Positions 10,501-20,518 of a stretch of 64,000 bases of DNA are shown here, piece after piece. The notes under the pieces were generated by a model. That model saw nothing but the letters and a program-made list of their open reading frames with translations, made no database searches and was not told the DNA's origin. How positions within the stretch are numbered: the stretch's first letter is position 1; every line of letters begins with the position of its first letter. The stretch is from Coprinus comatus (Eukaryota > Basidiomycota > Agaricomycetes > Agaricales > Agaricaceae): contig JAWPGT010000085.1 in the NCBI GenBank assembly GCA_034638255.1, forward strand, positions 26,176-90,175, given 5' to 3'. Made by a program: the position numbers and the translations under genes.

Positions 10501-11078
10501 ATTGGTGAAGGCAAAGGATGACATGGCCAAGTACTATGATCAACATTGGACCCCTGCTCCTGAGCTCAAGACAGGTGATATAGTTTACCTTGATGCATCG
10601 GACATTGCAACAAGTCGGCCCTCAAAGAAGTTCAAGCACACATGGTTAGGTCCTTTGGCCATCAACCACAAGGTCGGGCCTGGGGCATATTGGCTCAAAC
10701 TTCCCTGAAGGTTGTCTCACTTACACCCGGTGTTCAATGTGGTTAAACTCACTCCAGCCCCCAAAGACCCAATCCCTGGTTGGAAGCTGACAAAAATACT
10801 GATGCCAATACTGGTGGACAATGAAGAGGAATGGGAAGTAGAAGAAATATTGGACAGTAAAGTGCAACAAGGTAAACTCAGATTCCTGATCAAGTGGCAA
10901 GACTTCAGCATGGAAGAGAACTCTTGGGAACTTGCAGCCGACATCCACGCCCCCAAAAAGATCGCCGAATTCTACCACAAAAACCCCACTGCACCTCGAC
11001 TTATCTGTTCCACAACCTTCGACTCCATTCCTTTCCGACCTTGCACTCAGTTCACAGGTACATTGAGACACTGCACCC

Positions 11079-11094
11079 TAGAAGGGGGGGTAGA
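11079..11094 (+). promoter_or_regulatory. Gypsy-1 polypurine tract
   Basis: A purine-rich run with seven consecutive G ends directly before the 3' LTR that starts TGTAAGG. Confidence 0.75.
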
Positions 11095-11459
11095 TGTAAG
11101 GGGACCTTTTTCACCAACCCTTACACCAACACACCAACTACCGACCGATCCTCCGATGTTCCGACTTCCATCGGAACACCTCCCAACTTCACGCTTTCAT
11201 GACTTGCCCCCTCACATGACTCATCCCCCATTGTTCCCATTGTCCATGTTATGACATGCCTCTGGACAATAGCTGGCGTCTCTGTTTGCATAGTAGTATA
11301 TATTGTGTGTAGCCTGTGTGAGTGAATCCCCAACTCTCTCTCTTTGGATTCCTCGCTAGGTATGTTGTATCTGTTCTGTAATATGTTTCCAATCAAATAT
11401 AACTTTGGATTCCTTGCTAGTTGTCAGGCCGTTCGTTGCCAACATGAGTTGCCCTTATA
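11095..11459 (+). repeat. Gypsy-1 3' LTR
   Basis: 365 bp. The last 146 bp align without gaps to window positions 1-146. A TATA-like tatatatt is at 11297-11304 and the self-priming start region at 11332-11341 (one mismatch to the primer site). The LTR is followed by gaaac and then by gypsy-2 LTR sequence. Confidence 0.92.
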
Positions 11460-11991
11460 GAAACCAGAGTATTAAGCTGAAGCTTAACCTCTGTCACTGT
11501 CCATGTATTTATACAACTATGAGTACAGGTTGTAGGCTGTGCATGATACATATGAGACAGGAAGGTGAAACTATCTACTGCTGAAACAATAAGTGAAACA
11601 CAACAAGTGGAAGCACATAGATGTAAGCGCAGGAACGTAGAGCACAACGGGACACATAGATTAATGAAGGAACGAAGTTGATTGATTAAGAAATGAGTGA
11701 GATACACTGCAGACAATGGTATGAGACTAGAAGGTCACCAAGTGTCTGCAGGATGCTTCTACAAGCTGTGACATCACACAGTAACTCCACATGATCAGAA
11801 AAGCAATCACAAGCTCCAAGTCCATCAACTCCTGACATTGGGACTGCCTGGAGCAATCCTGACAATAGAAACTACTAGTCCAAGGCTATACAAAACATCA
11901 GTCCAAGGCTATGTGAAACAAGTAAGAGAAAGTACACTATTGTCCATCATTAGTTCTAATGATTAGTTGTGATAAATATGAAACCATAACA
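11460..11991 (-). repeat. Gypsy-2 3' LTR, interrupted and truncated
   Basis: 11466-11621 and 11865-11991 match 20509-20777 in the same orientation, once the solo LTR at 11622-11864 is removed. The outer half of the LTR (matching 20243-20508) is absent at the junction with gypsy-1 and is expected on the far side of gypsy-1, off the window. The preceding purine tract on the minus strand identifies it as the 3' LTR. Confidence 0.88.
11622..11864 (-). repeat. Copia-family solo LTR lacking the intron-like insert
   Basis: 243 bp, TG...CA, in reverse orientation. It matches the copia LTR at 824-1118 except for substitutions and the absence of exactly 52 bp. A perfect 5-bp duplication, ataga, flanks it (11617-11621 and 11865-11869). 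It arose by LTR-LTR recombination after an older insertion into the gypsy-2 LTR. Confidence 0.95.
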
Positions 11992-12007
11992 TTATCCCCT
12001 TTCTAGA
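11992..12007 (-). promoter_or_regulatory. Gypsy-2 polypurine tract
   Basis: On the minus strand tctagaaaggggataa lies directly before the LTR start TGTTATGG. This fixes the polarity of the element and shows that 11992-12355 is its 3' untranslated end and ORF3 tail. Confidence 0.8.
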
Positions 12008-12355
12008 GAACTAGTCCATAGTTCATAAATAATAGTTCAAAGTAATAGTCCAGATGAAAATAAATAAAAAAGGAAAGAGTACTCAAAGAAAATTAAGTCC
12101 ACGTTTAGACATGTCTGTCATAGCAAGAGGGTCAGGTTTGGTAGGTGGGCAGCAGAGTGGGTGGTCTGGCAGGAAGAGGGTGGCATATTGCTGAAGTGGG
12201 AATTTCCCAAAGAGGAGGGGTGTGTGAAATGCAGTGTAGGAACTGAGAGGGGTGACAGATTTCATCTACTCAGCAGTTGTCTTGTTCATCTCAATGGGTG
12301 ACCCTGTTAGGTGGCAATCTGGGGTTGACCCACAGTCTGACATCTCCTTGATAAT

Positions 12356-12572
12356 TGTTGAACTATTATTAGTTCTTCCATGACATTCTCTAATGGCATT
12401 AAGCTAGATGAACATGTGACTCAATATGTTCTCGCATGGACCATTGCATTAACGTATATAAACCTTGTAGTAGTTGCATTATATACTTAAGTTCTTTCTA
12501 CCTCAACAACCACCCTCAGTAAGTCTAAGTTGTACCTACTCTAGCATACTATGCTTTGCACTTGTTTTAACA
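12356..12572 (+). repeat. Solo LTR A of a third LTR family (plus orientation)
   Basis: 217 bp starting TGTTGAAC and ending TTTTAACA, with a TATA-like tatataaa inside. Its left flank is ataat and its right flank aagag, so the two do not match each other. They match, crosswise, the flanks of LTR B. It is about 90 percent similar to B by eye, in the opposite orientation. Confidence 0.92.
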
Positions 12573-12577
12573 AAGAG

Positions 12578-12694
12578 AATGTTTCAGATTCAGCAAAAGA
12601 ACTATTTGGAGAATACCAGAAGAACCATTGCCTTTCACTTAAAAGGGCTCCTCCAAAGAAGACACTCTCTACCCCCCCTCGCAGATATAAATGA
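12578..12694 (+). pseudogene. Displaced C-terminus of gypsy-2 pol
   Basis: Read directly after the minus-strand chromodomain (…WEPEE at 14711), this stretch continues NVSDSAKELFGEYQKNH, the usual closing helix of a chromodomain. It ends at TGA 12692-12694. That stop overlaps the ATG (12691-12693) of the following ORF in the form ATGA. The segment was separated from the rest of pol by the LTR B insertion and then turned over by the inversion. Confidence 0.85.
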
Positions 12695-14491
12695 CCCAAC
12701 AACAAGACTCCACCTTAGGCCCCAACTTCTCTCCTCTCAAATACTCACCCTCCTCTCATTCATCTTCCACACCAAGCCTAAGCTCCATCACCAATGATAC
12801 ATTCCTCTCACCAGCAACCACACCCCCTCAAACTGCATCTACAACAGGAGCTATCAATACTCCTCTTGCTCTCAATCCAGCTTTTGATCCTAACCAACTT
12901 TGACTGGATGATCCAGAAGTTCAAATTCTTCTTGATACTGCTATTGAAGATATTCCTCCTCACATTCTCAATCACCTTCACATTGACACTCTTATTGATC
13001 GTGGTACTTACCCACCTGGAACAACTCTGATTGAAGAACCCCAACTTGCTGCAGCTATTGTCCTGGCAAGGTTCAATACCATTCCACCTACCATGGATCA
13101 AACAGAGACACCCCTTGCTCACCCCATACCCCATATCGCAACCCCAGACACAGTCTCTCCCCTCATTGAATGACCAACCACTGCACCCTCTAGGTCAGAT
13201 GGTAACTCGCCTAAACCAGTATTTGCAACAGAAATTCACCCGAGAACCATACCTGCCACCCCCTCCATTCATAATTCGAGTACATTGGAATGGGGAAATC
13301 ACTATAACTGGAGAAAGGGAGTTGGACATCCAAACATGCTCTCCTACCACAAGGATGGAGAGGCACCACGAGAACTACCAGCTGGATCCAATGCCAAGTT
13401 TCTCACCCTTCCATATTTTGAGAAACTCTATGAACTCTGGAATGTCCTCACCCACATTGCATTGACGGCATGAGCAGAACGATACACTCCTACCTCTGCA
13501 CCCAGTTGCTTGGCACAATTATACTCCATTTGACAACTCGGGGAGACTGTTACTGAGTACCTCACCTGTGCATCAGAGATCTCAGAAGCCTCTACCTCCA
13601 CAACCAACCCTCCATGACCAAATGACCCAACGGGATTGGATGTTCCTAGAAATGTTGGATGTGAGAACCCCAGCCTCCCAGCTAGCCAGGTTCCTCCCAC
13701 CAATCTCTTTACTGACATCCCCAATACCTATCCAATCACCCCAGACCATCCATTCGCCAACCTTGGTTCCAGATATCCATATTGATACACCACGCCTGCT
13801 CTTTACCATCCCCCAAACTGACAAGAGGCCCGTGTCTTACAAAATATCTCCAACCCACCATTCGAATCATCAAGAGCAGTTCACTATGCATCGTCATTAA
13901 GGGAACTGGCTGATAAGATCATTGGCTCTGAGGATTTTGAGCAATGGTTTGGAAGGTTCCCAGTTTACAAGTTGAAAGAGGATATCATGAAGAAAGACAT
14001 TCCCCTCCTCATCTACAACCAGTTCACTGACAAAGAAAAGAAGTGTTATGATTACAGTTGTATTGTCTGTGGATTAGTTGGACACATTGGATCATCATGC
14101 CCTGACTACCAATGCCAATTCTGCAATACCATGGGACACTATTCCTGGACTTGCAAGAATTGACCCACATCCCCAGTCATTGTTTCTCAACTCAATACTC
14201 CCAAGCCCCTGGAACCAGCCACTCCCATTGCACTCACGAGAGCACAAGATCAAATCACTCCCAAAATCTTTGGTACTCAGAAGGCTCATGGTTTACAATT
14301 TCATTATGTCAGACACACTTCCTCCCTCCTCACTCCTCTCCCTTGATGTCTTGATGAGAACTGAAACCCTGAATTCACCACCACCTACTTGTTGACTACT
14401 CATCCTATGTCAGATCGAATTCTGGCTTGTCGAACCCTTGCTCCTCTCACAAACAAGTGTCCCTTTCCTGCCAACTTGGAGAACAATGGAA
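12691..14491 (+). pseudogene. Gypsy-2 ORF3: extra protein after pol with two CCHC zinc knuckles
   Basis: The frame starts at ATG 12691, overlapping the pol stop. It encodes a Ser/Thr/Pro-rich N-terminus (MTQQQDSTLGPNFSPLKY), an acidic/hydrophobic middle, and near its end two adjacent knuckles: CIVCGLVGHIGSSC and CQFCNTMGHYSWTC (about 14067-14157). In-frame TGA codons interrupt it at several points (for example after PNQL, PLIE and CKN), nearly all where CGA arginine would fit. The frame appears to continue across LTR A onto the minus strand below 12355. Gypsy-2 already has a gag with its own knuckle at about 18385-18430, so this is an additional protein. The function is unknown. Nucleic-acid binding is likely from the knuckles. 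It is not a recognisable envelope protein. Confidence 0.75.
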
Positions 14492-14496
14492 ATTAT

Positions 14497-14710
14497 TGTT
14501 AAACAAGAGTTAGCATGTATGCTAAGGTAGGTATGACTTAGACTTACTGAGGGTGGTTGTTGAGGTAGAAAGAACTTAAGTATATAATGCAACTACTACA
14601 AGGTTTATATACATTAATGCAATGGTCCGTGTAAGAACATATTGAGTCACATATTCATCTAGCTTAATGCCATTAGAGAATGTCATGGAAGAACTAATAA
14701 TAGTTCAACA
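14497..14710 (-). repeat. Solo LTR B of the third LTR family (minus orientation)
   Basis: 214 bp, the inverted counterpart of LTR A. Left flank attat, right flank ctctt. It interrupts gypsy-2 pol directly after the chromodomain codons for WEPEE. Confidence 0.92.
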
Positions 14711-17700
14711 CTCTTCTGGTTCCCAAGTATTCTCTGAGTCAGAAAATCCCTTCCATTTGATCAGATACTTCATCTTGTTTCTACTCCTTTTGTGATTGAT
14801 GATTGCTTTGACTTCCCAGTGTTCTTCTCCATCTATCAAATCAGGGATGGTTTCAGAGGAAGACTTATTTGGGTTGATCTTGTTTTGAACTGTGGGTTTC
14901 AACAGAGCCACATGAAACATATTGTAGATCTTCCATGATGTTGGTAGAAGAAGTTGATAAGTCAGAGGTCCTTTATGTTTTAAGATTTTGAAGGGACCTT
15001 GATGTTTTAACTTGATCTTCAATGATTGGTGTTGGATGGGAAGGTTCTTCGCATTTAGATAAACTTCATCCCCTTCATTATAGGTTGGATAATGAGGATG
15101 TTTGACATGAGAAGATATCACTTTAGCTGCAGATTGATAGGCTAGCAGTGCTTCATGTCTGAAACAATCAAATTTTCAAACATGATCATCAACTGATGGT
15201 GCACCAGATTCTTCCATGATGTTGGGGAAGGATGGTGGATTTGTTCCAGTCATAATTTCTAGTGGTGATCATTTGTTGGCGGCATGGGGATGGGAGTTGT
15301 AACTGAATTCGAGAAGTGGAAGTGCATTGATCCAGTCATTTGGTTGGTTGTTGCAGTAGATTGAGAGATATGTTTCAATCTCTTGATTAGCTCATTCTGT
15401 TGCACCATCTGTTTGGGGATGGTATGCCATAGAAGGTTTCCAGTCAATCTGGAGCATTTTAAAGAACCTTTGGGCAGCTTTAGAAGCAAAATGAGGATTG
15501 CGATCTGAGACAATAGTGTTGGGGGTACCAAACCGTTTGTAGACATTGTTGATCAGAAGTTTAGAGATATTGGCAAAAGTGCAGGTTTTTGATGTTGGAC
15601 AGAGTATTATCCCCTTCGATAATCCGCAATCTATCACAGATAATATAAAATCAAATTTTCCGCAAGGAGGGAGATCGGTGATTAAGTCCATAGCAATATC
15701 ACCAAAAACGCACATAGATTTGGATGGAGGAAGTGGTTTGAATGGAGGTTTTGCAGGATTCCAATCAATCTTGAATTGTTGGCATTGTGGACAGGCTTTG
15801 ACATAGTTGGTAATGAAGTTGTGCATTCCAGGCCATTTCACTATTAACTGAATTTGTCTTAACATTTCATCTATTCCAGGGTGTCCTGCGGAATGGTGAT
15901 CATGGTGCTGTGCTAGAAGCTGTTGTTTCTCCTTCAGAGTGGGTTCTTGAGCAATCAAGGCAGGTTCAGTTGAAGTGGTGTTTAAGAATAGCTTGTTTGG
16001 TAAAACCACAATGTCCACATTTTCCTTGGCAGAGTCAAAGTTATGATCTGGTTGTCTAGAGAGTGCATCTGCAGCAGGAATTTCTTTTCCTGGTTTGTGT
16101 TTTATCACAAAGTTGTATTTCTGCAGTTCAGCCCAAGTGCAAGCTTGATGACATGACAGCTTCTGCAAATCTTGCCAAAAATGGAGATTGTTGTGATCAC
16201 TGTGCACAGTTACTATATGCGGTGATCCCAGTAGATAGTGGCACCAGTCATCAAAAGCTTGTTTGATCGCAAGGAGTTCTTTGTCTGGAGTGGGATAGTT
16301 GCGTTCCACAGGTCCAAGGGATTTAGAACGGAATGCACAAGGACGAGTAACTCCGTTTTCATCAGTTTGACATAGAACACCACCCATTGCAAAGTCAGAA
16401 GCATCTGTTTCAACATGGAAAGGTTTGTGAGGATTGGGAGTGAGAAGGATAGATCTGTTTACAAACATGTCTTTAACAGTGTTGAAAGCTTCTTCTGCTT
16501 CTGGGGTCCATTTAAATGCTACCAACTTGTGTAGAAGGTCATTTAGAGGATGGGTGATATTGGTGTAGTTCCTGATGAATTTTTGGTAGAAGTTTGCAAA
16601 TCCTAAGAACTTTCTAACTTCGCATTGTGATGTTGGTGTAGGCCATTCTGCAATTCCAGTGAGTTTGTCTTCTGACATGGTAATACTGTTCTGGCTTATC
16701 GTCATTCCTAGGAATTCTATGGAGGTTTTCTCAAATTCACATTTCTCAGTCTTGAGATAAAGATCGTTTTCTTGGACTCTTTTTAGGACTTCAAGAGTCA
16801 TCTTGTTAAGATCTTGCTTGTTATCAGAGAAAATGAGAATGTCATTCATATAGACAATAACTGCTGTACAACCAGGTTTGTCAATGAGATCTTGGAAGAT
16901 ATGATCCATCATTGCCTGGAACGTTGCAGGAGAATTTGTCATTCCAAAGAACATAACAGTAGGTTCAAAAAGACCAAATGGAGTTTTAAATGCTCCTTTC
17001 CATTGGTCTCCATCAAAGATGTGAACATTGTTATATCCAAGACAAACGTCCATTTTGGTGAAGTATTTAGCTCCATGGAGGTGATCCATAATTGAGCTGA
17101 CATTGGGAATGGGATAGGTGATTTTCACAGTGTGGGAATTGAGGTAGTGATAATCTTGACATGGTCTAAGAGACTTTCCATCTTTCTTGTTGACAAAAAA
17201 GAATGGTGATGCCATAGGAGATTTAGATGGTCGGATATATCCTTTGGCTAGGTTTTTGTCAAGAAAGGTCTTTAATTCATCCATTTCAGCCGGTGCAAGG
17301 CAATATGGTTTGTAAGACTTTGGAGTGAAGGTTTCTTTTAGATCAATGCAATGATCACAAGGTTGTGATGGAGGAAATTGTTCTGAGGCCTTCTTGTTGA
17401 AGACAGGAAGATATTTCCATAATGTTCTAGGAACTATTTCCTTTGGATCAGATGATGTGGCTTTTGCATACTTTTGAGATATAAGTTGGGATGCAGAAGT
17501 CTTGGCATTGATTTGTATGAGGCAGTTAGCCAATCCAGTGTTAAGGGTATCAGGGAGCAATTGTGCAGCAATGTGGAGGTTTTTAGGAACATCAATTGGG
17601 TCTTCACTGTAATAGGTGACTTCGTTGATTGTGATGGAATTTTCAAGTTGGGAGCAGGAGATGGTTCTAGAAGATGGTGAATGCCATCGGAATGTCTTGG

Positions 17701-18208
17701 CAGTCCAGTCAATGTCGGGATTGTACTGTTCCAAAAAGGAAAACCCTAGAATGGCAGGGTGTTTTTTAATTCCAATAACATAGGCATCTGTCTTGATGTT
17801 TCGGCTATCAATGATACATTCCACAACTACTTTTTCAGTGATTGTTCCACTGATGTTTTCTGTTCCATTGACATTCGTAACAGTGATTGGGGGTTCCACA
17901 GGGATTCATTGGAGGTTAAGGGAGTATGTGGTTTTCTCAGAAACAAAGTTTCCTTGAGCTCCTGAATCAATCAGGGCATTGAGGGTGGTGATCTGGTGGG
18001 AGTGGTGATTTTGAAGATAGATGGGTAGATAAATAGATTTTTTGTTGTGAGACAGAATGAGAGGAATAATGGAAATGTTCACTGGAGGCAAATTGTTAAT
18101 GTCTGATTCATCATCTGTAAAGGAGAGATTGTCCGAGTCTTGAGAATCTTCATGAATCACCAAAAGGATAGCAGAGGCTGGATGGGTTCGACTTGTCACC
18201 TTAAGCAA
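14711..18208 (-). pseudogene. Gypsy-2 pol (PR-RT-RH-IN-chromodomain)
   Basis: Reading the minus strand: protease (ALIDSGAQGNFV near 17975); a TGA near 17903; then a long frame 17899-15392 with RT (KTPFGLFEPTVMFFGMTNSP), RNase H (ETDASDFAMGG), the integrase finger and core with VSDRNPHF; a TGA where the glutamate of HPQTDGATE is followed by a lost arginine; further stops; and the chromodomain (EEHWEVKAIINHKRSRNK, then KYLIKWKGFSDSENTWEPEE) at the end. The RT active site is YMND, so the first catalytic aspartate is lost. The C-terminal tail is displaced to 12578-12694. Chromodomains of this class direct integration toward heterochromatin. Confidence 0.92.
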
Positions 18209-18219
18209 AACCTAGCCTA

Positions 18220-19922
18220 AAAATTCAAATCTTCTTCATCTTCAATCAGTGTAGATGCCACTTTCATGAAGCTATGGAATTTGTCAATTCCATTCTTCTT
18301 CTTCTTCTTTTTGAAAGGTCAATTGGATGAGGATAATTTCTTGTTGCAAGGTTTGGAGGAGGAGGATTGATGTTTGGGGCATTCTCAGAAGAAATGTCCA
18401 GCATTTCCACAAGAGAAGCAGACACCACAGCTACAATGTTCCTTTTGTTGTTCCATAAGGACCATTCCAAGAATTACTTCAGCTTCATTTTCTTCATCAG
18501 ATTCTTCTGAATCAGAAGAGTCAAAATCTGGGATTCCAACTTCTTCATATTCATTGTCATATTGTCCAGCAGCATCAATCTCCATTGGTTCTCCTTGGGG
18601 TAGCTTGGAGATGTTGAAGTTATGTTTCTGATAGCTTTTTGGAGGACGGGGTTTGTGGTTGATCTGACAGATAGCTTGATCAAGTTGGGTGGCAATGTAG
18701 TCCATTCATCGAATGTAGTTGGTTGAGGGTAGCGAAGAGCAATGGCTTCTTGGATTTTAGGAGGGAGGGTAGAATGGAATGAGTCAACTTTGTAGGCATC
18801 ATTGTCAATTCCAGCCAAGTCAAGAAGTTGTTTGACATTATTAACATAATCTTCCATATTTTGCCAAGGAAGCATGCAATAAGTCTTGAGCTTGTTGCAA
18901 GCATCAGCAGCTTCAGCATGGGGTTGGAAAGCTTGGTTGAGACTTGTGATGAAATCATGCCATGTTCCATATCTATACATTCCAGCTTCTTCACCTCTAT
19001 GAGAACTCAAGTATTGCCTTTGGAAATGACCACAACTCCCATGAGTTAATAATTGGAGAACAACTGGTATGGCTTGTTCTGTTTGAATAGTACCATTTCA
19101 AAAGTATTTGGGTTTCGATTGTAGGGCAAGGATGATGCTATCTTTCCAATTCTCATAATGGATGGGTTTTCCATCAAACCTTTCAATAGGGATATCAAAC
19201 TTTCCATTGTAATTTTCTTCATTTGGTTGGTTGGTCATTCTGGAAGGAGAACAAGCTGGGTTTCTGGGTGTAGGTGATTGTGTGTGAGAGTGGGTTTGTG
19301 AATTTGAGTGGATAGAAGCATCATTGGGTGATGAGGGGTTAGGGTTGGTAGGAGGATGAGTTCGGATAGGTGATGATGTAGGGAATAGATCTAGAGCAAT
19401 GATTTTGTCATGGACTGCATTTCTAAGGTTTGTGAGTTTGTTGCTGTAGAATAGGGTTTTTGTGTGTGGTTGACTTCAATAGTAGTTGTAAAGTTGGGGT
19501 TTGCAACAGTGGGTTGATAGAGTTTGTCAACTGCCAAGTATAGGTCATAGGTGTTGACTTGGATAAGGAGAGAGGTGGATTTATAGGGTAGTAGGAAATG
19601 GAAGATGTAGTGGATGTCAGCTGCTATTTGAGAACTTCCTGCTTCATTGAGTTCTTTGAATTGTTTCCAGGTATCAGTGATGCAAATTTGCTGATCGTTT
19701 GAAAGTTTGACTCCTGGTGGAAGGTACCTCCTGACTAAAGGAGTTCCAAAGGTTGTGCTGACCTCTGGAATTTGTACAGCAGAGTCAAAGAGATCAACTA
19801 GTTCTTGTTCATTTGCATCTCTGGATATGGGAGGAGGAGTGGGTGGTTGTCTGGAAGATGAGGGAGTGGAAGAGGAGATTCGGTGGGAGGCAATTGTGGA
19901 AATTTGGGGTACTGCTTGCTAA
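18220..19922 (-). pseudogene. Gypsy-2 gag
   Basis: A Ser/Pro-rich N-terminal stretch (19922 downward) leads, through a frame change near 19490, into MTNQPNEENYNGKFDIPIER (from about 19239). The capsid region follows with a stop after SKPKYF, then a long piece 19010-18474 with the retrotransposon gag signature (WHDFITSLNQAFQPH) and a CCHC knuckle CFSCGNAGHFF with a stop before its last cysteine (about 18385). The exact original start could not be fixed. Confidence 0.8.
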
Positions 19923-20230
19923 AGGCAGCCCTTCTTCTTTAAGAGGGTATGTTCTCAGCCACTACTTGCTTAGGGTAGTTATGCTTGATGGTGAGGTATG
20001 TTATCAGCCTGGATCTTGATCCTATGCATGAAGGTTGGTGCTAATTTTCCAAATAATGACAGTTGTGGGTTAGGTGGTTGTCAAAGGAATAAAAGCAGAG
20101 GATTGCAGAGACTCTGGTTGGGAGTTTGCATGGAGTTGGGTTGGGGAGGGTGATGAGTGCAGAGACCTGGGTTAGAGGTTCGCAGAGGAAGATGATGACA
20201 GAGATCCTGGTTAGGGATTCATCGAGTTGT

Positions 20231-20518
20231 AGCTTAATACAATGTTATAGTTCTTGCCTATACCTCCATTTTGGTATAGACAATGCTACAATGGACCTCT
20301 TCAAGGTACTCGTAGGAGGAGAACATCTACTCTTACTGAGACTACTTTCAGGGGATGACCTCCACAGTACTCAGACTGTAGATCACAGGTGTTCCTTACT
20401 AGTAAGCTGTTTGTGCAGGAGTTAGAGCTGACTCCAAGTTCTAGGGTTATCAAGCAGAGGGTGAGGAGCAAGATAGAGAGGAAGCAACCTAGAAGGTGTC
20501 AACTTAGAGTATTAAGCT
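20231..20518 (-). promoter_or_regulatory. Gypsy-2 self-priming pair: primer site 20231-20240 and transcript start region 20509-20518
   Basis: On the minus strand, gtattaagct lies two bases after the 5' LTR. It is the exact complement of agcttaatac inside the LTR, which sits about 27 bases after a TATA box (tataaatac, 20553-20545). The length (10) and the 2-base spacing are the same as in gypsy-1. This is the Tf1/sushi type of self-priming. Confidence 0.72.

Larger units (their letters stand above)
6642..11094 (+). pseudogene. Gypsy-1 pol (PR-RT-RH-IN-chromodomain), multiply broken
   Basis: The remnant shows an aspartic protease (VDSGAMGIF near 6910), a solo-LTR interruption, RT from about 8230, RNase H (EADSSNFATGAVL), the integrase finger and core (9760-10440), and a C-terminal chromodomain (about 10825-10985, EEWEVEEILDSK). 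The RT active site is YLDN instead of YxDD (Asn codon 8636-8638). The second integrase aspartate is Asn (VSNRGPQF, codon 10133-10135). TGA stops fall at 6881, 9425, 10076, 10292, 10421 and 10706. A TAA is at 8210, and a frameshift lies near 8120. Most of the TGA codons stand where arginine CGA would fit. The frame reads on through the purine tract into the 3' LTR, as in related elements. Confidence 0.92.
1..11459 (+). mobile_element. Gypsy-1: degraded Ty3/gypsy chromovirus, 5' end outside the window
   Basis: The element is bounded by a partial 5' LTR (1-146) and a full 3' LTR (11095-11459). Window position 1 aligns to 11314, and both copies then run 146 bases to their ends. Between them lie gag, aspartic protease, reverse transcriptase, RNase H, integrase and a chromodomain, in Ty3/gypsy order. 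The reading frame is broken by several TGA stops and frameshifts, and two catalytic aspartates are lost, so the copy is dead. It carries two later insertions: a full copia element (824-6035) and a solo LTR (6989-7531). Its 3' end abuts sequence matching the interior of the gypsy-2 LTR, so it probably inserted there. Its own target duplication cannot be checked because the 5' end is missing. Confidence 0.93.
12573..14496. other. Inverted segment of gypsy-2 between opposed solo LTRs
   Basis: The segment begins aagag (the B duplication) and ends attat (reverse complement of the A duplication). Turning it round gives LTR A flanked by ataat on both sides and LTR B by ctctt on both sides. It also fuses the chromodomain end at 14711 to 12578 in frame and the ORF3 end at 14491 to the minus strand from 12355. 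Homologous recombination between the two opposed LTRs is the simplest cause. Confidence 0.9.

Noticed and set aside
12356..14710. A 2.35-kb DNA transposon or foldback element with 215-bp terminal inverted repeats
   Set aside because: The outer flanks (ataat and ctctt) are not a duplication, and the ends are TG...CA LTRs. Crossed flanks and restored pol/ORF3 frames show two solo LTRs plus an inversion instead.
14497..14710. LTR B as gypsy-2's own 3' LTR
   Set aside because: The real 3' LTR with its purine tract is at 11460-12007 and matches the 5' LTR at 20243. B belongs to another family and has its own duplication once the inversion is undone.
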